Shown piece by piece: positions 9,889 through 21,102 of a stretch of 64,000 nt of DNA (the stretch's first letter is position 1; every line of letters starts with the position of its first letter). The notes under the pieces are model-generated. The model was given only the letters and a program-made list of their open reading frames with translations. It had not been told where the DNA came from and did not search any database. Made by a program: the position numbers and the translations under genes. The stretch is from Zarea fungicola (lineage: Eukaryota > Ascomycota > Sordariomycetes > Hypocreales > Cordycipitaceae), in assembly GCA_900169235.1 (NCBI GenBank), contig FWCC01000020.1, positions 124,001 to 188,000 on the forward strand, given 5' to 3'.

Positions 9889-11723
9889 GCTTCGAGTACG
9901 GACCGGGGTGGTATTCAACCGCTGTCGCTCGGTGAGGATGGTGATGCGGGAGGGGTTGGTATTAATACTGCGGGAGTGTGTGAGTCTTGTTTGTGGTGAC
10001 CGGAGCTGTAGTCGGGATTTGGCGGCACAGTGCCGGCTCAAGGTGGGGAAGGAGACGAAGGATTTGGTGACTACCTGAGGATTGCGCGCAAGTTGGATGA
10101 AACAATTGACGGGACAGGTTGACGGATGCATTGAGGAAGGTGACGAGGGGTCCGGATGTTCTTGTGCGCGCCCTTTGGCGGTTTTGCGGTTGCGTGATTG
10201 CTATCGCGGCGGCTCGTTGGATGGTTTCTGGCCCCGGCGTGTGGAGTTGCGGGGGTTCATTCAACCGACAGACAGAAGCAGAAAGATGGGACGGGACGGG
10301 TGGAGGAAGTTGTCACTTGGTATTTAATACCTGCCATTGCTCGAGATGAAATTTAAACTATGTGAATAATTTGTGATAAGCATGGTTTGTTGACTTTGCT
10401 GGGCTTTCTAGCTTGTCGCCGGTGCTGTTGATGTGAGACGGTGATGTGACATTCTGATGGTTTGGCGTGCAGTAATTACCTAGTAAGATATGACCATCAC
10501 AGAATAACCGCTCAACAACTAGGTTGCTCAAGTTGCTCCGCTACCTGCACCTGCCAAGTACAGTCTCGTACATTTTGAATGGCTAGATGATCAGTTCCCA
10601 ACTGCAGCTCGTTGCCTCAGCTGGACGCCTCGGATTCACCACTGAAACACTGAACTATACGCCAGTGGCAAAAGTAAATGGAAATGGAAAAACGCCAGCT
10701 CATCAATTCCCTGTTCTGTTACGTCGGAGATAAAGCCTCTCACGAGAGATGCAACGCGGTGGGCCAGGTGTATCCACGCTCACCTTTTTACTGGAACAAC
10801 CTGGATTTCGTTTGTACTGTACGGACAGATGTATTTTGAGATTGATACTTTGATTAGCTGAGACTATTTTGTTGCCTCGCGTGGTTGCCTGCAACCCTGG
10901 CGAGTCGATTGTTCTTATCGGTGATGCTGCTAGTAAACGTGACTAGGTAGATGCCTGTACATCACTTTTCGATCGTTGAGTTGAAGTATTAAGGTTACTA
11001 AGTACTTATTATTACTCGTGCCCGCCCGCTCTATTCGAGCACATTTTGCGCACCCTCGTACATCAGTATACGATCAACCTGCAGGGCAGTTACTCTGTGG
11101 CAAGTGTGGGTGCAAGCCCAGCACTCAGGGATACTGTTGGATATAAACCCAAGGTCTTACTTTGCCCCTTCCCATGCTCGTACGTACTGCAGTGAATCAA
11201 GAATGACAAAAAAAAAGCAAAAGAAAAGCCACTGCTCAGTCATCAACACTGGACCCAGTGAGCTTTTCTGACCGCCGCTAAAAATAAATTTGGCCACACG
11301 GGCCGCTGCCGTTGCTCGCATAAGCAGGCAAGCATCGAAGTACCATGCCTGCACGCCTCCGCCACCACCAATGATTGATTGATTATACTTGGCTGCCAAG
11401 ATGTCCCCAAAAATGCCTAGACAGCCTCGTCGTCTTCTTGGGCAGCCTTGTACTCCAAACCCACCTCCCCATCGCTCTGTGGGGATTTGCGTTGTCCCTG
11501 TTAACAAGCCTCTTGTCTCATCTTTTAGGTTCCGTCATCAGGCAGCCCGATTTATGAAATGGAAATAGAAATCTAACGGCGGCCGCTTATTTCTTACATA
11601 TATGCAGCAAGCCTACCTGCGCCGCTCCTCGTCTTGTTGTCCAGTATTACTTACAGGTAGTTTTCCTCACTTCTCATTAGAGGCTGTATAACCCAGAGTC
11701 GTAATGGCCTGATAAATAAAACT
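9889..11723. other. Long divergent intergenic region, SDR and HET genes
   Basis: About 1.8 kb. It includes the in-frame upstream extension of the SDR gene (to 10131) and otherwise shows no coding signal. Several CCTAGTA/CTAGGTAG-type motifs occur (around 10478 and 10944). No tRNA-like boxes were found. Confidence 0.5.
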
Positions 11724-14510
11724 ATGGCTCCTCACTTCTCTTTTTTCGAATACCGCCCTCTCCCGACTCCAACCTCCATCCGCCTCCTCACCGTCCGCCA
11801 CCCGCTGGCCAAATCGTCCCCCGCCATCTGCGGCGTCACCCTGCTCAACTGTCGTCTCGTTACTGTCGACCTCGAGAACAAGCCGACTTTCAACGCGCTC
11901 TCCTACACCTGGGGCAACCCCAATCCCTTGGACCGCCGAGAAAACACAAATGAAGATCCGTATGGTGAGCACAACAAGTGGCCGATATCCGTCAACGGCC
12001 AGCTGTGCTTCGTCACCAAGAACTTGTACGATGCACTGAATCAGCTCAAGATTGACGAGTGGTCGGAAGACGCCGAGGTCGACACCCGCTGCCCGCCCTA
12101 CAACAAGACTCGCCTCATCCAGGCCGCCGAGGAGGGCCGCTTCGATGACGTGGACGACTGTCTCCGTCACGGGGCGAATATAAACAATGTTGACTGTTTC
12201 GGAGAAACGGCACTTCACTACGCCGCAGAGAACGGTCATCTTGATATTGTTGAACTTCTGCTCGAAAATGGGGCCGACAAGGACATGAGAGACAGCACAA
12301 ACCGCACACCACTAGACTGTTGCGTACAGCGCCAGCGTCGCCGCCATGTCGAAGTTGCCAAGGCACTGCGCAAAGCTGCAGATAACTCCCAGGCCGTAGC
12401 AACCGTATCGGGTCCCAAAGTTCGCCATCACCGGTCCAAACCCATCTGGATTGATGCCATCTCCGTCAACCAGGAGGACCTGGCCGAACGGAACATTCAA
12501 GTCGCCATGATGACGCGCATATATGGCCAGGCCCAGTCCGTCATAATCTGGCTCGGAGCCTTTGATCACACCAACGTCCTCGATGCCCACCACCAGATGC
12601 CCACCATCCTCGCCTCCTCCGGTGAATGCTTCAAGCGATCCTGGGAGGCCTGGCACCGCCGCAAGAAGACAGGCCAGAGCGATGATGACGACGCCGAGGT
12701 CCAAGACGGCACCGTCCTCTCCTCCGCCAAAATGGAGCTGGTCCTGGAATTCGTGCGTAAGTCGTACTTTCACCGCATTTGGGTGCTGCAGGAAGTCGCT
12801 CTGGCCCGCGATGTCCGCATCATGTTTGGCGGTGACGATCTGCCCTGGTCGGCCCTCTTCCAAGTCTTCCAAGCCGCCATTGACTTCGAGTACGTCGGGC
12901 TGGATTATAACACAAAACTCGTCAAGTATCGCTACGGCGACATGGGCACACTGGCGTGGTCGCTAGCAGACGTGCGTCTGCATTCCCGACGCACAAAGCT
13001 CGAAGACGGCATCGTCACGGCGCAGCTCAAGACGCTGCGCCAGACTAACCCGGACTTTGTGGCCATGGAGGACAGCTGGTGGCGCTCCAAGCTACCCCTA
13101 TCGACGCTCATTGCTCTAACATGGAATTTCGCCGCCACAGACCCGCGCGATAAAATCTTTGCCCTCCTCGGCATCGCCCGCCCCATGCCCGGCGAAGAGA
13201 CCATTGTCGCCGACTATACAAAATCCGTCACCGAGGTCTTCACCCAAGTAGGCAAGACCTATATTCAAGCCAAGGGCGACAACCGCTACCAAGACTGGCG
13301 GAGTGGCGAGATTGAGGACTTTGAGCCTCTCGAGGCCCTCTCTTTTGTGCAGAACCTAGGCGCCGTCCATGACGGCTGGTGCTGGCTCCGTCCCTTTGCC
13401 GATACCCAAAACCTGCTCCCCCGCCCCGATGACCTCCCCTCCTGGGTCCCCTCCTTCCACTGGCCCCTCTCCACGCGCCGCCTCTTCAACACGCGCTTCC
13501 AGGCCTCCGGGCCGACACCCGTACATATATACCCCTTCGAGGCCGGCAGCACCATTCTCCGCCTCAACGGCCTCCGCGTCGATACCATCACCACCGTCGA
13601 GGAGCAGCGTCACGCCACCGACAGCTGCTACTGCGGCACCCCCAACGTCATGGGCTGGCTCCGCACCATGGCCTCGGTCGACCCTATCTACCCGACCGGC
13701 TGCGACCGTGTCGAGGCCCTCTGGCAGGTTCTCACGGCCAACTGCTACCTCAAGCGCGCCTTCCCCCTCACCGTCTACTCCTACGCTGAGGACCCCGTCG
13801 GCCAGGACTTTGCCGACTACCTCCGCGAGACACTGCCCGGCGAGCTCATCGACCGCAACCTCTGCAGCGATGCCGGCGTTGTCGACGGCGAGACGACGCG
13901 CTGGCTGCGCAGGGTATTTGGCACGGACAGCTCTGGCTCGTTCCCGGATTTCGAGGATATACTGACGGCCGTGAAGAACAAAAAGGAGGCCAAGAACGGA
14001 GAGCACGATTCGGGCAATGAGGGCTATGAGAAGATTGAACACAAAGACGCCCATTCAAGACCCAGTAGCAGTGTTAGCAATGAGGGCAGTGGAGAGGAGC
14101 CGAACGAGGAGGACACGGAGGATGCCAGCCAGGACGATGATACCCCAGACGAGGACAATGATGATGATGCAGAAATCGTTGAACATGAAGCCACCGATGA
14201 TGAAGCTGAAGTTGACGACGAAGACGATAAAGATGGCCATCCCAACTCATTCGAGTACTTCATGTGGTGCGTCTGGCCATTGCGCCGCGTCGCAGCCACC
14301 ACCAAAGGCTATCTGGGTCTCGTACCTCGCACGGCAGCGCCAGGCGACCAAGTATGGCTCTTTGGAGGTGGCCGTACGCCCTACATTCTTCGACCTACGG
14401 CTAAGCGCGGCCAATACACTTTCATCGGAGAGGCCTATGTCCATGGCATTATGGACGGCGAAGCTGCCAAGGGCAAACAAACCCAGTTTGGGCCAGTCCA
14501 GCTCATATAA
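11724..14510 (+). CDS. HET-domain (heterokaryon incompatibility) protein with internal ankyrin repeats
   Basis: Single exon, 928 aa. The HET domain starts at FNALSYTWGNP (about residue 53) and resumes at WIDAISVNQEDLAERNIQV (from about 242), then VIIWLGAF and RIWVLQEVALAR. Between these halves, at about residues 115-238, sit two to three ankyrin-like repeats (GETALHYAAENGHLDIVELL, NRTPLDCCVQ). The DPRDKIFALLGIARP motif near 475 and the C-terminal PGDQVWLFGGGRTPYILRP are typical of the family. A strongly acidic D/E-rich linker covers about 775-845. HET proteins mediate allorecognition and regulated cell death in filamentous fungi, usually triggered by a partner sensor; ankyrin repeats usually lie outside the HET domain. 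GC content and C-ending codons are higher than in neighbouring genes. Confidence 0.88.
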   Translation: MAPHFSFFEYRPLPTPTSIRLLTVRHPLAKSSPAICGVTLLNCRLVTVDLENKPTFNALSYTWGNPNPLDRRENTNEDPYGEHNKWPISVNGQLCFVTKNLYDALNQLKIDEWSEDAEVDTRCPPYNKTRLIQAAEEGRFDDVDDCLRHGANINNVDCFGETALHYAAENGHLDIVELLLENGADKDMRDSTNRTPLDCCVQRQRRRHVEVAKALRKAADNSQAVATVSGPKVRHHRSKPIWIDAISVNQEDLAERNIQVAMMTRIYGQAQSVIIWLGAFDHTNVLDAHHQMPTILASSGECFKRSWEAWHRRKKTGQSDDDDAEVQDGTVLSSAKMELVLEFVRKSYFHRIWVLQEVALARDVRIMFGGDDLPWSALFQVFQAAIDFEYVGLDYNTKLVKYRYGDMGTLAWSLADVRLHSRRTKLEDGIVTAQLKTLRQTNPDFVAMEDSWWRSKLPLSTLIALTWNFAATDPRDKIFALLGIARPMPGEETIVADYTKSVTEVFTQVGKTYIQAKGDNRYQDWRSGEIEDFEPLEALSFVQNLGAVHDGWCWLRPFADTQNLLPRPDDLPSWVPSFHWPLSTRRLFNTRFQASGPTPVHIYPFEAGSTILRLNGLRVDTITTVEEQRHATDSCYCGTPNVMGWLRTMASVDPIYPTGCDRVEALWQVLTANCYLKRAFPLTVYSYAEDPVGQDFADYLRETLPGELIDRNLCSDAGVVDGETTRWLRRVFGTDSSGSFPDFEDILTAVKNKKEAKNGEHDSGNEGYEKIEHKDAHSRPSSSVSNEGSGEEPNEEDTEDASQDDDTPDEDNDDDAEIVEHEATDDEAEVDDEDDKDGHPNSFEYFMWCVWPLRRVAATTKGYLGLVPRTAAPGDQVWLFGGGRTPYILRPTAKRGQYTFIGEAYVHGIMDGEAAKGKQTQFGPVQLI
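12106..12390 (+). other. Ankyrin repeat segment inserted in HET domain
   Basis: The translated segment reads as two clear ankyrin repeats plus a degenerate one, with the TALHYAAENGH and TPLD signatures. It is in frame and without introns. Its borders are approximate. Confidence 0.75.
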
Positions 14511-14775
14511 GCAAAAATAAATACACACAGACTCTTGCAAGAATTTTTACATTTAGAAGAGCAATAGAAACTGCATTAATTTCTACTGTATACAACTATT
14601 CCCGCAGAGAAACTCGATTTTGTCCTAGTCACCACCGCATCAGAGACCTCCTCCACATTGTTCCTATCCAACCACCAATCCATAACGCTATGTTTCATAG
14701 CGCATTTAGTAGTTTACACGTCGCAATATTATACTGTCATAGCGTGGAGCTCTTTTTTTCTTGTTGCCTCTTCAA

Positions 14776-16747
14776 TTATGCGGGCGTTTGTTGATTGCGG
14801 TTCGTCATGTTCACATTCGCAAGGCGGATCGCCTCGTCCCGAAAGAGTCCCGCACGCTGCTCCGCCACGTTCAGTCTCTTTTTGCGGAAACCCACAAGTG
14901 ATACCAATACTGCGACGCTGGCAATGATAGATGAAACCACCATTCCAGTTCGAAAGGCTGTCGAGTATGCATCGATGATTGCCAGCTGTTTGTGCTGATC
15001 CAACCCTCCTAGGCCTTCGCTTAGAATCTGTCGGTCACTTGGGGAAACATGTCCCCCCATCTTCTCAGTAATTTTAGTTCGGAGCAGAACAGAAGCCGTC
15101 GCAATACCGATGCTTCCACCAAGAATGCGCATTTGGGCCAAGATTCCATGAGCCGGAGCTAAAAAGAAAGTTAGATATCAGCGGCTTGCCTAGCTTGTCC
15201 CAATCTTACCAGTAAATGCAATGGGTGCCTCGAAGGTAACCATCATTGTAGCTGCAGCAGTGGATAAACCGAAACCAAGACCGGAGAATACCAAGTAGCC
15301 CAGCGCTTTCGCATCATCAGCACTGGTATAAATTGTAGTGAGCAACCCACAGCCGAGGACAGTCAGACCGCAGCCTGCAGTGATGGTTTCGGCGAGGAAG
15401 TTCTTCTTTCCATTGACTATTCCACAAATAATGCTTCCAAAAGCTGAACCTCCAATCATGGGAAGAAGTTCAAGCCCACTGACGAGAACGCTCTTGCCGC
15501 TGACCACCTGGGCACGTGTGGGGAAGGTAAAGACAATTTGAAGATAAGGGTAGCCGATGAGCAGTGTCGTAAGGGCGGCAGATGTATAGTGACGATTTTT
15601 AAAGAGGCGGAATGGGAGAGCTGGGGCAAGATTGCTCCCAAACTGACCAATATCCACCAGGAAAGCCCAGACGAATACACCACCCCAGCACACCAAGCCC
15701 GCAGTAAGTGGTGCAATGAAGATTGACTTGTTCCAAACGTCATAGAACGAGTCTCCAGCATTTTGGAAAGAGAACACAACAAGAACAGATGCAGAAATAA
15801 TGAGGAAAGTTCCAAAGTAATCAAAATTCTTCCACTTTAGCCGCTGTTGAGGGCTGTTCTGTTTATTGGTTGGCCAACTAAGGATGAAAGTGACGACCGA
15901 TACAAGACAAATGGGGCCACTATATCTGTCAGCAAGAAAATGAAACAGACGAATGACAATTACTCACTTGATCCAGAAGATCCAGCGCCACTTTGTATAC
16001 TCTGTGAGCAAGCCGCCTAAGACTGGTCCGAGAACTCCAGAGGCGGCAACGACCATGCCAATCAAGGAGCCGACGAACTTGAATAACTGTGGCGGGCACA
16101 CTTCCGGCAGAATGACCATGGTTAAGGAGTACAGACCTTGAAAAAGGTTCAGTATAGATTCGCAGCATGTGGAAAGAGAAGAGGACATACCAGAGCCACC
16201 GATGCCCTGAATTGTTCGGAAAGCAATCAACTGGTGCAGACTTTGTGCAAAACCACTAGCAAGTGAAAACGCACAAAACAATACAAATGCCATAACGAAT
16301 GCATTTCGTCGTCCAATGACGTCGGAGACGTGTGCGAACGCTACTGAGCAACCAAGATAGGCGAGTGTGTAGGTGAGAGCAACCCAGTTGATGGAGCGGA
16401 GGTCCCCAAACTCGGTACCAATGGTATACAAGCTCGTTGCCACAATGGACGAGTCAACAATGGATAGAAATAGTCCAAGGCAAACGCTGGAGTGTGTTAG
16501 AGTGGAAACTATGGGAAGCTAAATGATGAACTGACCCGATGCTGAGGAACCAGAATCGCACATAAGATAAGGGGCGGGAAGGTGAAGTTTCATTCGCAGG
16601 ACGTGCTTGATCTTGATCCCGAGGAGGGACTTCATCCTGAACAGAGGCTTCATATCGAGGAGGAGGAGCCTCATCCGCACGAGCCTCATTCGGGGGATTC
16701 TTGTATTTTGGTACCCGTCGAAGCTTATTTAGGAAGGGCAGACGCAT
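14776..16747 (-). CDS. MFS drug/toxin exporter, DHA2 (14-TM) type
   Basis: Five exons: 16747-16536, 16486-16191, 16136-15968, 15919-15210, 15158-14776; 589 aa. A proline- and acid-rich cytosolic N-terminus (~65 aa) precedes the first membrane helix (VCLGLFLSIVDSSIVATSL). Seen motifs are the loop 2-3 signature (HVSDVIGRRNAF), the RTIQGIGGSG helix, an antiporter motif C-like GVLGPVLGG and a long hydrophobic series to about residue 555. This fits fungal 14-helix DHA2 exporters of the TRI12/azole-efflux kind; the substrate cannot be read from sequence. No biosynthetic cluster lies beside it; the neighbours are HET and Ula1. An upstream Met at 16912 in the same frame would add 55 residues of no evident function, so the 16747 start is preferred. 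Confidence 0.85.
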
Positions 16748-18959
16748 CTTGAACGATGAGTGCCGTCGGTACCTATTGAAAGGAGAGCTGTGACGAAATT
16801 TTTGTTTTGCTGATGGTTCTGAGATGTTAATATTCGTGGTTGTTTCCAGAGATGATCTGAGGTAGGCGGAGGAAACCAAGTCAGGGTGAGGTAGGACTCT
16901 TATGGTGGGCAAGATGTAAAAGACGGTGCAAGAGAAGGAGCTATTTAAGTACAGAAGCGATTGGAAATTCCTGTTTGGCGAGTAGGAGACAACTGCGGCA
17001 GGCAGGTATTGAGCCGGCCAGAGCTATATGTTCCAATAGGAGCCAAAACACGCAATTCATGTGACGGCACTTCCCTGCGTCGTTTGTCAAAATTTGAATG
17101 ACTGCCGCCTGACAGCTGCTGCCGGCTGGCAACTGGTTTAGTAGAGAGGCGAAAACGCCCGTAGAGCATAATATCCGGCGAGGCTGCAACGGCAGACACT
17201 GGATAAGCACCACTCTTGCTCTCTTGCCAGCGTACGTACTCAGTAGGCTTTGGTAGCCGTGCATGTAATATTGATAAACTGGTAATCAACCTCTAAAATA
17301 TCAGCGGTAGTCGCACAGCGCAAATTTGAGGTCAATAGTCGTCTAGTCCAAAGTTAAAGGCAAGGAAAGCAGTTGCATGACGCCGTGATTCGGTGCGAAG
17401 CGCACGGAGAGACCGACAAAATTAGATCAGAGAAAGTGAAGTGGGCATTCTAAATGGGGCGCAGATTGATTCAGGGAAGGAAACCGCGCGGAACTTTTTT
17501 ACAGTCTCGAGACCTCTCGGCAACATCCCACGGCAGGCAAGTTGGTGGCCCATGTTGTTTTGTGGCGCCGGCTGCATCTGATCTTGGCGGCGACTGGTGC
17601 GGCGGCGCTGACGACGAAGAAATCACAAGAGGGAGTACATGACACTGTGGCAGGCCAGTATGACAGTCACACTGACCGTCGACAGTTGCATTCTGGGGTC
17701 TATGTGCTGGTCGTGGTGTTTGTGCGATGGCAACTTGATTCACTCGTTCGTCATGCCCACGACTGCAACTGTGCACAACGAGCAGCACGTACTCTGTCCT
17801 GTCTAACGTGCCCGTCTCTGCTGTGCAGTACAGGCAGTGCGGACTACTGATAGTGCACCTATTAACTTAGTAGGTACGTACCTTAGGTAGTAGTAACTTA
17901 TCGGTAATGTAGCGAAGAAGGCTCCGGAACTATCAAAAGTACCAGTTATTACAGAAGGGTACAGCAAGGTTTGGTGTTGATGAAAAGGGCTGGGTCTGGA
18001 ACCAGATGGATGCATCTAGCTGCATGGGCTCGCTAAACGTAGCAATATGACTGGCTTGGCTCAAGCATTTGACATATTAATACAAAAGGCCCTGCGAGTA
18101 AGGAGCAGGGGTTCCTAGGTACCCTAGTCAATCTGTGATCGAGGAAGACATAAAACGCAGCGGTTGTCGGCGCGGGAGGCTGGGCCATTGGCGGGCCAAG
18201 ATAGAGTCGGACGAACGCCACAAGGTATTGAGAAGCTTTCGGTTAACTCCACCAACACGGCGGACGTTTGACGACGCAGCCCAACAGGGTTAGCATGTAA
18301 TTGAGTTGACAAAGAACAAGAATACACCTGTCCGATTGGCAGGGATAATCAATTATGGGAAAGAGGGAGAAAAGAAAAGAAGGAATATGGCTTCTGTCGG
18401 TTCATGGTCACAACAAGCCACGTTCGCGGTATCGTGCATTGACAATATCGATAAACACATTTTCCCCTTGCATGCACATGTCATATGCAAGGCTACCGAC
18501 AGATGATATGTATGCATTATCAATATGTTGTTTAGTTATGATCATAATCGCCCTAGAGTAGATAGATCTAGGCAATCATCATCAGTCAAACTCTCCGAAG
18601 TACCGCCTCAAAAATGCCCCACAAGAAATAGCCATTCTGCATTGCATCCTGCTACAATCTCGCTAAAGGCAACCGCAAACAGCTGCAATAATACCAAAGG
18701 CGAGAAGTTTCCTCCTTGCGTAACCTACCCTGCTCAAATTCTTTGACTTCCACGTTGCACAGGTTGCGCCCAGTAATTTTCAACAGCATTTCATTGGCAC
18801 TGTGCGAATAGAGCCCCCAACGCCTGAGCCAGTGACTCTGCACTGTGTGACCAGCTTGTGATAGTGGGGTGGGGAGCTTCTCAGGTGAACAGCACGTCAA
18901 GGTGAGCTCTCGGCTGCTCATGAAGCATCCCGTCAGCTACAAGAGCAGCACGCAGCGCA
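16748..18959. other. Long divergent intergenic region, MFS and ula1
   Basis: About 2.2 kb with only short, unconvincing frames on both strands. It includes a perfect 10-bp palindrome GGTACGTACC at 17873-17882 and CCTAGGTACC at 18113-18122. No RNA gene was recognised. Confidence 0.5.
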
Positions 18960-20789
18960 ATGTCCCAGGTAACACCTCAGAAAGAAGGTCCTACGGATAA
19001 AGAGCGGAAATATGACCGTCAGCTCCGGCTATGGGCAGCCTCTGGTCAAGCTGCACTTGAGTCGTCCAACATCCTCTTAGTCAACTCCGGCTCCGGCACA
19101 GTAGGCGTTGAGACGCTCAAGAACCTCATCCTCCCAGGTAGATTCTCTTGGTAAACTGTAAATATCCTTCTTTCCGGACACTGATGCTGCTCTTTGCTAG
19201 GAATTGGGCAATTCACAATCGCAGATGACGCCGAGGTGGAGGACGCGGATCTCGGTGTCAACTTTTTCTTGGACGAGACTAGCCGTGGGAAGTCACGCGC
19301 TCAGTGCACAACTGAATATCTCCTGGAGCTGAACCCCGAGGTCTCTGGTGAATGGTATCCTAAATCTCCGGTATGTATTCGTTCCAGCTGTGTCAGGGTG
19401 GGTGTCTAATCTTCAAACAGGGCACTTTAGATCTTCGAGCCATCCTTTCAGGTGCGACACCGTACACGATTATATTATACACACTGCCTCAAGCAGCCGA
19501 GAAACTTGAAATAATCGAAGAATATGGCCGTATACATACTATTCCGCTTGTGGCCATTCGGTCTGTTGGTTTCTACGGATACTTCCGCATTACTCTGCCG
19601 AGTGTCTTCCCCGTCGTTGAAACGCACCCCGATGAAACGGCAACCGCAGACCTCCGACTCCTTTCACCTTGGCCGGAGCTGTCGCAATTTGCGCACGAAA
19701 TGACTAAAGATATCGATAACCTAGACAACCATCTCCATGGTCATTTGCCACTAGTTGTAATCATGCTTCACTACTTGGATGTGTGGAAGCAAAGTCACAA
19801 CAATGCGCTCCCGAGCAGCTATTCGGACAAGACAGCCTTTCGAAAAGTAATATCGGAAGCGATGAGGACAGGTAATCCCGAGGGGAGTGAGGAAAACTTT
19901 GAAGAAGCCATCGCCGCTGTCATGAAGCATGTAACAATGCAGTCTCTCCCGGGGGCCTTGCGCGAAGTTTTTGAATATGACAATAGCAGAAAGGTATTTC
20001 ACCATTTACCAAAAGTCCAATGGTAACTATACTAACTAAAAATCTAGACGGCGTCATCTTTTTGGATAATTGCAGAGGCCACAGCACAATTCTACGACAA
20101 GAATGGCCAGCTGCCAGTCACCGGTGGACTGCCGGATATGAAGGCGCAGTCAGACGTCTATATACAACTCCAGAACATATACAAGGCTAAAGCACGTCAA
20201 GACGCTAGCGATGTTCTTAGGACTGCACAGTCACTTGCAGGGAGTGTTCCAATCGATGCCGCCGATGTTGAGCAGTTCTGTAAAAATGCAAGATTTATCA
20301 AACTGATAAACTCGAGCCAAGACTCACCAAAAATTCAGGATATTGTCGGTACGTAAAGCTCATTTTCTTATACAGTTTTCCTACAGTTTTTTTTTCTTTT
20401 CGTCAAGTGTTGTAACTAACTGGAATTGCGCAGCACATGAGCTGAGCCAGGACGAAATTGCTGCCATTGCAGGCCCCGAGATGCAGTCATCCCTGATACC
20501 GCTCTACCTTGCTCTCAGCCTTGTCCCGCACACTCTTGCACCATCAGCTCAGGAGTTGCAACAGGCCATCTATTCTCAAGCTCCGGCGTTGCAAGGGCAC
20601 GAGCGAACCAAGCAAATCACGAAAGAGGTTGCCCGAGCTGCAGGCGGGGAAATGCACAACATATCTGCTGTTCTGGGGGGCATGGTAGCACAAGAAGTGA
20701 TAAAGGTAGTGACAAAACAGTACATTCCGGTGGATAATACGTGTCTGTTTGACGGTATCGAGAGCCGCTGTCAAGTGCTACTTACATAG
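18960..20789 (+). CDS. ula1: NEDD8-activating enzyme E1 regulatory subunit (Ula1/APP-BP1)
   Basis: Five exons: 18960-19137, 19201-19370, 19421-19993, 20048-20348, 20434-20789; 525 aa. It forms the NEDD8/Rub1 E1 with Uba3 and starts cullin neddylation. The N-terminus [20 protein letters not shown] and the Rossmann-like [19 protein letters not shown], then [13 protein letters not shown] and GVNFFLD, are diagnostic of ThiF/E1 proteins of the APP-BP1 type. The catalytic-cysteine domain of Uba3 is absent, as expected for this subunit. The C-terminus has the conserved [13 protein letters not shown] adenylation-fold helix. Length agrees with other APP-BP1 proteins (about 530 aa). All junctions keep frame. 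Confidence 0.93.
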
Positions 20790-21102
20790 GCGAGTATATT
20801 TCGTACATAGACTAGTATATTTAGGACTAGCATCCGGCAGAAGTACGCCAAGATGAATAAATGACTGAACGGTGTTCTGCTGTTCGCTGAAGCAGATCCC
20901 TCAACGATTTTTTCTTTAAGGGTAAATAGCGACCTGTGATATACCAGGGCGATAAATTGCCGTTTTAGAGGTAGGTAGCTGTGGCAGTTGTAGGAGCGGT
21001 CGCCACCTGCCTGCTTGCAACCACAACCCGTTTTCAAATATTTGACCATCCGTACCAGTTCCTATTGCATCGAAGCACGCCGAGAAAACAGAAAACGGTG
21101 CT
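20790..21102. other. Short intergenic region, ula1 to HEI10-like gene
   Basis: About 310 bp between two genes on the same strand. It must hold the ula1 3' UTR and the next promoter. No separate feature is seen. Confidence 0.5.

Noticed and set aside
12312..12872. Antisense frame of 186 codons in the HET gene
   Set aside because: Same codon-bias shadow; the plus strand encodes conserved HET motifs here.
13356..14054. Long antisense frame (232 codons) inside the HET gene
   Set aside because: It mirrors the C-ending codons of the HET gene; its translation is V/G/A/E-biased without domains.
11724..16747. HET gene and MFS exporter as part of a secondary-metabolite cluster
   Set aside because: No synthase, tailoring cluster or pathway regulator nearby; the flanking genes are an SDR and ula1.
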